Assembly: GCA_021789495.1 (NCBI GenBank)
Contig: JAJYJM010000002.1
Location: 1 to 64,000 of the forward strand
DNA from: Nitrospirota bacterium
GTDB lineage: Bacteria > Nitrospirota > JACRHJ01
Reading direction: 5' to 3'
DNA: 64,000 nt
A program made the position numbers and the translations under genes. Positions within the stretch are counted from its first letter, which is position 1. Each line of letters starts with the position of its first letter. The notes under the pieces were generated by a model. It was not told where the DNA came from and did no database searches. It saw nothing but the letters and a program-made list of their open reading frames with translations. Shown piece after piece: positions 1 to 7,799 of this stretch.

Positions 1-1001
1 TTGTGCTCGTCCATCGCCATGCGGTTGAGCGCGCTCATCGGCTCGCCCTGGCTCCCGGTGGTGATGACGACGACCTCCTCGTCTTTCAGGTCTTTTAAGT
101 CTTCAAGGCGCCTCAGCATCCCGTCGGGAATCTTGAGGTATCCCAGATCCGAAGCGATGCCGGCGTTCTCGACCATGCTTCGCCCGTTCAGGATTATCTT
201 CCTGCCGAACATCGCCGCCACGTCCACCGCCTGCTGGATGCGGTGTATGTTGGAGGCGAACGAGGCGATTATTATGCGCTTCTTCGTCTTGGCGAATATG
301 TCCTCGAAGGCGCGCCGGACTTCCTTCTCGGAGAACGTGAAGCCGCCCTGCGTGGCGTTTGTCGAGTCGGACAGAAGGCACAGCACGCCGTCTCTGCCAT
401 ACTGAGAGAACAGGTTAAAATCCATCAGCTCGTTGTCAACCGGGGTCGGGTCTATCTTGAAATCCCCGGTATGGACAATCCGCCCGACGGGCGTGGTTAT
501 CCCAAGGCCGACGCCGTCTACTATGCTGTGCGTCACGCGGATAAACTCGAAGGTAAACGGTCCTATTTCCACCTTGTCGCGCGGCTTGACCGTTACGAGC
601 TCGACTGCGTCGTCAAGGCCGTGCTCTATGAGTTTTTCCTTTATCAGACCCAGGGTGAGAAGCGTCCCGTAGACCGGGACGTTCACCTCCTTCAGAAGAT
701 ACGGGAGCGCCCCGGTGTGGTCTTCGTGGCCGTGGGTTATGACGATTCCTTTTAGCTTGTGCCGGTTCTGGTAGAGATAAGAGAAGTCGGGGATTACGAT
801 GTCCACGCCGAGCATCTCGTCGTCGGGGAACATCAGTCCGCAGTCGATGAGCGCCATCTCGCCTTCGTATTCGAGGATGGTGGAGTTAAGGCCGATCTCT
901 CCCACGCCGCCAAGCGGTATCACGGACAGGGCCGGTAGACCGGCCTCAGAACGGGTTTTTGAAGCGGGGCCGGGGGCCGTATTTCGGGCAGAATCCGCCA
1001 T
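1..1001 (-). CDS. rnj: Ribonuclease J (metallo-beta-lactamase/beta-CASP family), 3' end truncated by window
   Basis: Reverse-strand translation MADSARNTAPG...LSVIPLGGVGEIGLNSTILEYEGEMALIDCGLMFPDDEMLGVDIVIPDFSYL...THGHEDHTGALPYLL...TTGSQGEPMSALNRMA: HxHxDH motif and RNase J TGSQGEPMSAL signature. Not in the ORF track because it runs off the edge. Confidence 0.93.
   Translation of the reverse strand, partial: MADSARNTAPGPASKTRSEAGLPALSVIPLGGVGEIGLNSTILEYEGEMALIDCGLMFPDDEMLGVDIVIPDFSYLYQNRHKLKGIVITHGHEDHTGALPYLLKEVNVPVYGTLLTLGLIKEKLIEHGLDDAVELVTVKPRDKVEIGPFTFEFIRVTHSIVDGVGLGITTPVGRIVHTGDFKIDPTPVDNELMDFNLFSQYGRDGVLCLLSDSTNATQGGFTFSEKEVRRAFEDIFAKTKKRIIIASFASNIHRIQQAVDVAAMFGRKIILNGRSMVENAGIASDLGYLKIPDGMLRRLEDLKDLKDEEVVVITTGSQGEPMSALNRMAMDEH
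930..945. repeat. Dispersed palindromic element copy (GGCCGGTAGACCGGCC), inside rnj
   Basis: GGCCGGT-AG-ACCGGCC inverted repeat; same core recurs across the window. Confidence 0.7.
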
Positions 1002-1066
1002 GCGGGGAACGCCTTTTCGGGTGAAAGAAGACCGGCAAAAGAAGGCCGGAAACTACTAATATAACA

Positions 1067-1876
1067 CTATAAGCCCCGGTTTTCAAACAAAATTCCGGTC
1101 ATCAGGACAAATTCGGGAAGAGAGAGCGTCTCGGCGCGCCGCGAGGGGTCTATCCCGGATGCCAGGAGCCGCTCAATCAGGAAATCGAATCTATCCGGCG
1201 GGATAACATTTGAATTTTTAAGGGAATTTTTAAGCATCTTGCGCCTCTTTGAAAACGCCGCGCTAACGACCCTTTCAAAGAAAACGGGGTCGGAAATGCC
1301 CTTCGGGGCGTCCCGTAAACCAAGACGCACCACTGCGGAATCCACCTTCGGGACGGGCGTGAACGCCTGTTTCGGCACGGTAAACAGCATCTCGGCCTCT
1401 GCATGGAACTGCACCATGACGGACATGTAGCCGTAATCCCTGCCGCCGGGGGACGCGGTCAGTCTCTCCGCCACCTCCTTCTGCAGCATAAGTATCATGG
1501 AAGATATTTTATCGTGTGCCTTCAGGAGTCTTGTGATTATCGGCGTGGAGATGTAATAGGGCAGGTTCGCCACAACCTTGACCTTGCCGGGAAGCGACTC
1601 GTAGGGGAATTTCAATGCGTCGCCCGCCACAACCTGAAGATTTGGCGGATTGCCTATGATTTCCTTCAGATGCCCGGCAAGCCGCTCGTCCAGTTCTATA
1701 GCAATTACTCTCCCGGCCTTCTCCGCCAGTTCACGTGTCAATGCGCCCCGGCCCGGGCCTATTTCGACTACGGTATCGTCCTTGGTCAGGGAGGCGGAGC
1801 GGATTATCCGGGAGGCGATGTTTTCGTCCGCGAGGAAGTTCTGGCCGAGAGATTTTTTGGGACGGACGCCTGTCAA
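1067..1876 (-). CDS. rsmA: 16S rRNA (adenine1518/1519-N6)-dimethyltransferase
   Basis: KKSLGQNFLADENIASRI, VVEIGPGRGALTREL, VVANLPYYISTPII motifs; TTG start overlapping upstream TGA. Confidence 0.95.
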   Translation of the reverse strand: MTGVRPKKSLGQNFLADENIASRIIRSASLTKDDTVVEIGPGRGALTRELAEKAGRVIAIELDERLAGHLKEIIGNPPNLQVVAGDALKFPYESLPGKVKVVANLPYYISTPIITRLLKAHDKISSMILMLQKEVAERLTASPGGRDYGYMSVMVQFHAEAEMLFTVPKQAFTPVPKVDSAVVRLGLRDAPKGISDPVFFERVVSAAFSKRRKMLKNSLKNSNVIPPDRFDFLIERLLASGIDPSRRAETLSLPEFVLMTGILFENRGL

Positions 1877-2286
1877 TGTTTTACTATGGAGAGCTTAAGG
1901 AACTTACCGAGTTCCATGTCCGATTTCTTGATATGTTTCACAAGCCAGTCTACCAGCGTCCTGCTAATTTCGGCGGCCATCATAAGGGACGACCCCTCCT
2001 TGTTGAATTTTTTCCTTAGCCGTCCGACATCCCGGATAAACCCTTCGTGTTCTTTTTTGTGCGCGTAATAATCCGGATAGGCGTAGTGCAGCTGGATATT
2101 CTCTTCCGCCGTGAAGTGCTGTAGCAGGTAATCTTCCATGAAATCCAGGGTCTCTCCGACGGCCTCCTTGCCCTTGCCCGCCTTGCAGGCCTCAAGCAGA
2201 CCGTCCACTCGCCTGAATATTTCCTTGTGCTGCTCGTCTATGGCTTTAACGCCTATAGCCAGATCAGGCGTCCATACAACCGACAT
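1873..2286 (-). CDS. Bacteriohemerythrin
   Basis: VVWTPDLAIGVKAIDEQHKEIF...HFTAEENIQLHYAYPDYYAHKKEHEGF: hemerythrin H/E/D ligand pattern. Confidence 0.92.
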   Translation of the reverse strand: MSVVWTPDLAIGVKAIDEQHKEIFRRVDGLLEACKAGKGKEAVGETLDFMEDYLLQHFTAEENIQLHYAYPDYYAHKKEHEGFIRDVGRLRKKFNKEGSSLMMAAEISRTLVDWLVKHIKKSDMELGKFLKLSIVKH

Positions 2287-2311
2287 TTCAATTCCCCCCT
2301 GCCTGCCCTCT

Positions 2312-3394
2312 TTATTTCCTCTTCCCCGCCATGCGCGCCGCGAGCTTTATGGCCTCGACAAGGCTGTTCGGGTTGGCTATCCCCTTGCCCGCTATGTCGT
2401 ATGCCGTGCCGTGGTCAACGGAAGTCCTTATAATCGGAAGCCCAAGCGTAACGTTCACGGCATTTCCGAACGCGAACATCTTGAGCGGCCCCAGGCCCTG
2501 GTCGTGGTACATCGCCACGACCGCGTCGAATTCGCCCTTGTAAGCCCTGTGGAAAAGCGTGTCGGCGGGCAGCGGGCCCGACACGTTTATGCCCGCGTCT
2601 TTGGCCTCAAGGCACGCCGGGGCGATCTCTTTTATCTCCTCGCCCCCGAAAAGCCCGCCCTCGCCCGCGTGCGGGTTCAGGCCGCAGACGGCAACCTTAG
2701 GCTCCGGTATTCCTATCATCCGGCAGGCGCGATCCGCAAGGCGTATCGTCCGGAGAACGCCCGCTTTCTTAATCAGGCCCGGCACGTCTCTCAAGGGCAC
2801 GTGTATCGTCGCCAGTACCACGCGGAGCACATCTCCGCCCGTCCCGATGCCGGTCTCTTGGGCGCTGCGGCCCTGGCCGCTGCCGGTCGACCGGCCGCAG
2901 AGCATCATTGCGAAGTCCGTCGTCCCGGTAAGCTCCGCCAGGAGCTCCGTATGTCCCGGATACGGATAGCCCGCCATCTTAAGCGTTTCTTTTGTTATGG
3001 GGGCGGTGACGACGGCGTCCACTTTTCCGGCGAGGGCAAGGCCGACGGCCTTTTTTATGCAGGCGACACTGACATGCCCGGACTGGGCCGAGGACTTACC
3101 CGGGGTTACCGCCGGAACGGACACGTCCGGCTCGATTACCTCGACCGCCCCGGAAGGCGGCTGCGCGCCGGGTTCCCGGACGACGGCCAGCGTCCTCTGG
3201 GTGCCGAACGGGAGCGGCCCGCGGGCCTGTTCCAGGACGCTCAGGCTGCCTATGACCACGGGCCGGCAGCAGTCCACTACGGCCTTCACGTTCAAGGCCT
3301 TGAGGATTATCTCCGGGCCGATTCCGGCAGGGTCTCCCATCGTAATCGCAAGCGCAGGGCGGCTGTCTTTCTCGTCAAGCGGCAGTTCCATCAT
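2312..3394 (-). CDS. pdxA: 4-hydroxythreonine-4-phosphate dehydrogenase
   Basis: PALAITMGDPAGIGPEIILKAL; TAPITKETLKMAGYPYPGHTELLAELT; AMYHDQGLGPLKMFAFG. Confidence 0.95.
   Translation of the reverse strand: MMELPLDEKDSRPALAITMGDPAGIGPEIILKALNVKAVVDCCRPVVIGSLSVLEQARGPLPFGTQRTLAVVREPGAQPPSGAVEVIEPDVSVPAVTPGKSSAQSGHVSVACIKKAVGLALAGKVDAVVTAPITKETLKMAGYPYPGHTELLAELTGTTDFAMMLCGRSTGSGQGRSAQETGIGTGGDVLRVVLATIHVPLRDVPGLIKKAGVLRTIRLADRACRMIGIPEPKVAVCGLNPHAGEGGLFGGEEIKEIAPACLEAKDAGINVSGPLPADTLFHRAYKGEFDAVVAMYHDQGLGPLKMFAFGNAVNVTLGLPIIRTSVDHGTAYDIAGKGIANPNSLVEAIKLAARMAGKRK
2882..2895. repeat. Dispersed palindromic element copy (GCCGGTCGACCGGC), inside pdxA
   Basis: Perfect palindrome in a segment (CGRSTGSGQGRSAQETGIGTGGD) absent from the pdxA sequence I recall from E. 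coli. Confidence 0.75.
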
Positions 3395-3675
3395 TAGTTA
3401 TCCTCCGAAACCGGCGTGTCCCCGATTATCCGATAAATCCCGGCGGCCTTATCCTTCGGCACATTCCCGGACGGGATTTCGACGGTTTCAATGGTCAAAT
3501 TCCTCCCCCGAAACGAAAGTGTAATAACGTCCCCGGCCTTGAGCTCCCGCCCGGCCTTTGCGGGAAGGCCGGCAATCCGGACGCCGCCCCTATCGCAAAG
3601 CTCCTTGGCGACGCTCCTGCGCTTTACCAGCCTGCTTGTCTTGAGGAAGACGTCCAGTCTCATCATAGGCTGCAC
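3394..3675 (-). CDS. S4-domain RNA-binding protein (HslR/RqcP-like)
   Basis: MRLDVFLKTSRLVKRRSVAKELCDRGGVRIAGLPAKAGRELKAGDVITL: S4 domain. Confidence 0.85.
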   Translation of the reverse strand: MQPMMRLDVFLKTSRLVKRRSVAKELCDRGGVRIAGLPAKAGRELKAGDVITLSFRGRNLTIETVEIPSGNVPKDKAAGIYRIIGDTPVSEDN

Positions 3676-3804
3676 TCATTTTACCCGCAAGTGCTTATTA
3701 AGGCAAGAATTTTCTTACTATGCAAGGCCATGTTTTCGTTGACAAGGCAATCCTGCGGGGAGTAAACTGACACATTTCCACCTGTAATCCTTCGGGGGTT
3801 ATCA

Positions 3805-4398
3805 ATGAAAGAAGATATCCTGCGGATATTCGAGGAATCGGCAAGGGTAAAACAGAAATTCGCCGCGGAGAATTTCGAGGCCATAGAGGAGGCCGTGGAG
3901 ATTGTGGCTTCGTGCTTCACGCGCGGGAACAAGGTGCTTCTCTTCGGAAACGGCGGGAGCGCGACGGACGCCTCGCACATCGCGGGGGAGTTCGTGAACC
4001 GCTTCCTCCTGGAGCGCCCCGGCCTCCCGGCAATCGCGCTGAACACGGACATAGCCGTGCTCACGAGCATATCGAACGACTACGACTACTCCGAGATATT
4101 CGTCAAGCAGCTTAAGGCCCTTGGATGCGAGGGAGACGTCGCCATAGGCATATCCACCTCCGGGAACTCCCCGAACGTCGTGAAGGCCATATCAGCCGCG
4201 AAGGACATGGGAATCAAGACGATAGCGTTCACGGGCGGGAAGAGCAAGGGCGGAAAACTTGCGACCGTCGCGGAGCTTGTCTTCCTGGTGCCGTCGGGCG
4301 ATACGCCGAGGGTGCAGGAGACGCACATCACGCTTGGACACGCAATCTGCCAGCTCGTGGACGAACGCCTCTTCGGAAGCGCCAGGGGGGCTAAGTGA
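3805..4398 (+). CDS. gmhA: Phosphoheptose isomerase (SIS domain)
   Basis: LLFGNGGSATDASHIAGEFVNRF...GISTSGNSPNVVKAI...VQETHITLGHAICQLVD. Confidence 0.9.
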   Translation: MKEDILRIFEESARVKQKFAAENFEAIEEAVEIVASCFTRGNKVLLFGNGGSATDASHIAGEFVNRFLLERPGLPAIALNTDIAVLTSISNDYDYSEIFVKQLKALGCEGDVAIGISTSGNSPNVVKAISAAKDMGIKTIAFTGGKSKGGKLATVAELVFLVPSGDTPRVQETHITLGHAICQLVDERLFGSARGAK

Positions 4399-5348
4399 AG
4401 TATCGAAAGCTCGACCTCTCCGGGATAAAGACGTACAGTCTGTCCTCACGCAAGAGCAAGGTGGACGAGGCGGCGGCGGCGGCCCCGTTTGCTCCCGGCG
4501 CAAGTTTCGGGGATTTCCTCGATAGTCTCCCGAAGATCCTCGCGGCGGACAGCCTGCGGGCCGTGGCGCGCGCAATCGCCGAGGCAAGGCGCGGCGGCAG
4601 GACGGTAATACTCGGCATGGGCGCGCACGTGATAAAGGTGGGCCTCTCGCCGATAATAATAGACCTGATGGAAAGGGGCGTCATCAGCGCGCTGGCCATG
4701 AACGGGGCCTGCGTCGTGCATGACTTCGAGATGGCGTATCAGGGCAGGACTTCCGAAGACGTTGACGCCGAGATTGGCGACGGCACGTTCGGCATGGCCC
4801 AGGAAACGGGGCGGATGATAAACGAGGCCATTGCCAAAGGCGCCGGCGAGGGATTGGGCCTTGGGGCGTCAGTCGGGAAGATGATAGGGGCGAGGGAAGA
4901 AAAATTCAAATTCCCCGAGAAGAGCCTGCTTGCGGCGGCCTTCCGGCTCGATATTCCCGCCTGTGTGCATGTCGCCATCGGGACGGACATCATCCACATG
5001 CACCCCTCCTGCGACGGCGCGGCCACGGGCGAGGCGAGTCTTAGGGACTTCAGGCAGTTCTGCTCCATCGTGGCGTCGATGGAGGGCGGGGTATACATCA
5101 ACCTCGGCTCGTCCGTCCTTCTGCCGGAGGCGTTCCTCAAGGCCGTCACGCTCGCCCGGAACCTGGGAAGCCCGCTTGCGGACATTACAACCGTGAACAT
5201 GGACTTCATACAGTCCTATCGCCCGAACATGAACGTCGTGCGACGCCCGACGATGAAAGGCGGCAGGGGCTACAGCCTGACCGGCCATCACGAGATAATG
5301 TTCCCGCTCCTCACGGCTGCGGTATTGGAGGAGCTAAGTAAAAGTTAA
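4395..5348 (+). CDS. Conserved protein, possibly deoxyhypusine-synthase-like fold; function unknown
   Basis: GGRTVILGMGAHVIKVGLSPIIIDLMERGVISALAMNGACVVHDFEMAYQG resembles DHS-type Rossmann segments (weak, from memory); overlaps gmhA stop. Confidence 0.45.
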   Translation: MKYRKLDLSGIKTYSLSSRKSKVDEAAAAAPFAPGASFGDFLDSLPKILAADSLRAVARAIAEARRGGRTVILGMGAHVIKVGLSPIIIDLMERGVISALAMNGACVVHDFEMAYQGRTSEDVDAEIGDGTFGMAQETGRMINEAIAKGAGEGLGLGASVGKMIGAREEKFKFPEKSLLAAAFRLDIPACVHVAIGTDIIHMHPSCDGAATGEASLRDFRQFCSIVASMEGGVYINLGSSVLLPEAFLKAVTLARNLGSPLADITTVNMDFIQSYRPNMNVVRRPTMKGGRGYSLTGHHEIMFPLLTAAVLEELSKS

Positions 5349-5349
5349 T

Positions 5350-5455
5350 GCACACCCTCTCCCCCCGCCCTCTCCCATGGAAGGGAGAGGGAGCAGGATT
5401 ATCCCTCGCCCCTTGTGGGAGAGGGAAGGCCGAAGGCCAGGGAGAGGGGTAATAA
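5350..5455. repeat. Intergenic palindromic C/G-rich repeat (CCCTCTCCC...GGGAGAGGG type), two imperfect hairpins
   Basis: ccctctcccatggaagggagaggg and ccctcgccccttgtgggagaggg...agggagaggggtaat. Confidence 0.65.
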
Positions 5456-5464
5456 TGAGGAACT

Positions 5465-5764
5465 ATGTGCGCTGAACTTGGCGGGCCGGGCCGTTGCCAC
5501 AGGTGCGGGGTGGAGTTCCCGGAAGGCTCCGTGCGGTATAAGGTCGAGGTGCGCGTGACCGCCGACACCGGCGGCGAGCTTGCGACTGTCGAGGACCTGG
5601 AGAAGGAGCTCGACAACCTGATAAAGGTCATAGAGGGAAAAGACGAGAAGGAGCTTGAGCAGGACGTGCACACCGAGCTTACATTCCACCTCTGCCGCGC
5701 TTGCCGCGACGAATACTTAAGCAGCCCGGATATGCCGCTTGATAGGTTCTTTTTCGGGTCATAG
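5465..5764 (+). CDS. Small zinc-ribbon-like protein (CxxC...CxxC)
   Basis: CHRCGVEFPEGSVRYKVEVRV...LCRACRDEYL. Confidence 0.6.
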   Translation: MCAELGGPGRCHRCGVEFPEGSVRYKVEVRVTADTGGELATVEDLEKELDNLIKVIEGKDEKELEQDVHTELTFHLCRACRDEYLSSPDMPLDRFFFGS

Positions 5765-5773
5765 GGAGACATT

Positions 5774-6685
5774 ATGCCAATTCCAGATTATCAAACATTT
5801 ATACTGCCGGTATTGGAACTTGCAGGCGACGGAAAAGAACATTTATTTAGTGATGCCACCAATTCCGTGGCTTCGCGATTTAATTTAACGGATGAAGAAA
5901 GAAAAACCCTATTGCCAAGTGGGAGACAATTAACGTTTGTCAATAGAACTTCATGGGCAATAGCGTATTTGACCAAGGCAAAACTATTAGAAAGAACGCG
6001 TCGAGGATATTTTAAGATAACGGAGCGAGGTCTTGATGTCCTTAAAAAAAAGCCCGAAAAGATAGGCGTCCAATTTTTAAAACAATATAAGGAATTTTTG
6101 GAATTTCAAAATTATACAAGGATTGAAGAACGGGCAAATATAAAAGAAGAATCTTCTCAGCAAACCCCGGAAGAGATACTTGAATCCGCTTTCTCTGGCA
6201 TTAAGAATAAATTGGCTCAGGATTTGTTGGAAAGAATTAAGACATGCTCTCCCAAGTATTTTGAAAGAATAGTTCTCGACCTTCTGCTTGCTTTAGGCTA
6301 TGGCGGCACGCGGAAAGATGCCGCTCAGGTCGTTGGAAAAAGCGGCGACGAAGGTATTGATGGAATTATCAAGGAAGATAAATTGGGATTGGACGTTATT
6401 TACGTGCAGGCAAAGAGATGGAACGGCAATGCAAAAATCAGCAGAGAAACTGTCCAATCTTTTGCCGGCAGCCTTGAAGGTAAACATGCGAACAAGGGAA
6501 TTTTCATCACCACTGCGGAATTCACGCCAGGCGCAAGGGAATTCGTTTCAAAAATCCAGAAGAAAATCATTCTGATCGACGGAAATGAGCTTTCGCAGTT
6601 AATGATTGATTACGATGTCGGAGTCAGCAAAGTTACCTCCTACGAAATTAAACAAATAGACTCCGATTATTTCATAGAAGAATAA
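5774..6685 (+). CDS. Mrr-family restriction endonuclease (Mrr_N + Mrr_cat)
   Basis: N-terminal [46 protein letters not shown]-terminal [45 protein letters not shown] (D-QxK catalytic pattern); AT-rich against neighbours. Confidence 0.92.
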   Translation: MPIPDYQTFILPVLELAGDGKEHLFSDATNSVASRFNLTDEERKTLLPSGRQLTFVNRTSWAIAYLTKAKLLERTRRGYFKITERGLDVLKKKPEKIGVQFLKQYKEFLEFQNYTRIEERANIKEESSQQTPEEILESAFSGIKNKLAQDLLERIKTCSPKYFERIVLDLLLALGYGGTRKDAAQVVGKSGDEGIDGIIKEDKLGLDVIYVQAKRWNGNAKISRETVQSFAGSLEGKHANKGIFITTAEFTPGAREFVSKIQKKIILIDGNELSQLMIDYDVGVSKVTSYEIKQIDSDYFIEE

Positions 6686-6701
6686 GCGAGGCCGTTTATC
6701 C

Positions 6702-7187
6702 ATGATGCGAAAAGTAAAAAACCACGACGAACTCCGCGAGATTGTCCAGGACTTGAAGTCCGCCGGGCGTAAGGTCGTATTCACGAACGGCTGCTTCGAC
6801 ATACTGCACACCGGGCACTCCCGCTATTTGCAGGTGGCGAAGAGCTACGGGGACGTGCTCATCGTAGCCGTGAATTCCGACGAATCCGTAAGGAAGCTAA
6901 AAGGGCCCAAGCGCCCCATAATGCCGCAGGCGGAGCGCGCCGAGATGGTCGCGTCGCTCGCGGCGGTGGACTACGTTACGGTATTCGAGGAGGATGACCC
7001 GCACAGGGTGATTGCCGAGCTTATGCCGGACGTGCTGGTGAAGGGCGGAGACTGGGCGGTGGAGGAAATCGTAGGGCGGGACATTGTCGAGACCGGGGGC
7101 GGCAAGGTATACTCTATACCATACATCGAGGGCGCGTCCACGACGGGCATCATCGAGCGCATACTGGAAAAATACGGGAAGAATTGA
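6702..7187 (+). CDS. rfaE2: D-glycero-beta-D-manno-heptose 1-phosphate adenylyltransferase (RfaE domain II)
   Basis: [50 protein letters not shown]...DVLVKGGDW. Confidence 0.93.
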   Translation: MMRKVKNHDELREIVQDLKSAGRKVVFTNGCFDILHTGHSRYLQVAKSYGDVLIVAVNSDESVRKLKGPKRPIMPQAERAEMVASLAAVDYVTVFEEDDPHRVIAELMPDVLVKGGDWAVEEIVGRDIVETGGGKVYSIPYIEGASTTGIIERILEKYGKN

Positions 7188-7198
7188 TTAAAAACAAA

Positions 7199-7237
7199 CC
7201 CTGGATTCCCGATTAAGTCATTCGGGAATGACGGGCG
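7199..7237. repeat. Intergenic palindromic repeat of the GGATTCCCG...CGGGAATGACGGG type
   Basis: ctggattcccgattaagtcattcgggaatgacggg. Confidence 0.5.
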
Positions 7238-7243
7238 CCATAT

Positions 7244-7795
7244 ATGGATTTTAAAGGTTATCTTACAAAGGGAATCGAACTGATAAAGCTCTCGCGCCCG
7301 GCGGCGGATGCGCTTGCGGCAGACCCGAACGCCTTCAACGCGGGGATGCTTTTCATAGCCGTCGGCGGCCTCGCGGGCGGGATTGGAACGACGATTTTTA
7401 CCTTCGGGGTGGGCTTTTTCGCCATAATTTTCTGGCCGATAGCGGCTGTCCTGATGTCGTTCGTCCATGTCTTCATACTCTTTATAATCGCAAAAATCCT
7501 TGGCGGGAAAGGCACTTACAAGAGCTACTACGGCGCTTTGGGCGTCGGGACGATGCCGGCATGGGCTGCCGTGATACCGTCCATAGGGTCGATTTTAAGC
7601 CTCTGGACCATCCCCATCGCTGTAATTGTGACCGCGAGCGTGCACAGGCTCTCCACGGCCAGGGCAATCCTCGTGGTGATAATACCTATGCTGTTGATTT
7701 TACTCGTGTTTGCCCTCTTTATCGCCATAATGGGCATGGCCGGAGTGATGAACTTCTTCCACCTGATGCACGAAAACCGCCAGATGATGGTATAA
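7244..7795 (+). CDS. YIP1-family integral membrane protein
   Basis: Multiple TM segments; YIP1-like KGTYKSYYGALGVGTMPAWAAVIPSIGSILSLW. Confidence 0.6.
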   Translation: MDFKGYLTKGIELIKLSRPAADALAADPNAFNAGMLFIAVGGLAGGIGTTIFTFGVGFFAIIFWPIAAVLMSFVHVFILFIIAKILGGKGTYKSYYGALGVGTMPAWAAVIPSIGSILSLWTIPIAVIVTASVHRLSTARAILVVIIPMLLILLVFALFIAIMGMAGVMNFFHLMHENRQMMV

Positions 7796-7799
7796 CATC

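Noticed and set aside
2138-3397. 419-aa plus-strand ORF opposite pdxA/hemerythrin
   Set aside because: Antisense to clear pdxA; composition is typical of a shadow frame.
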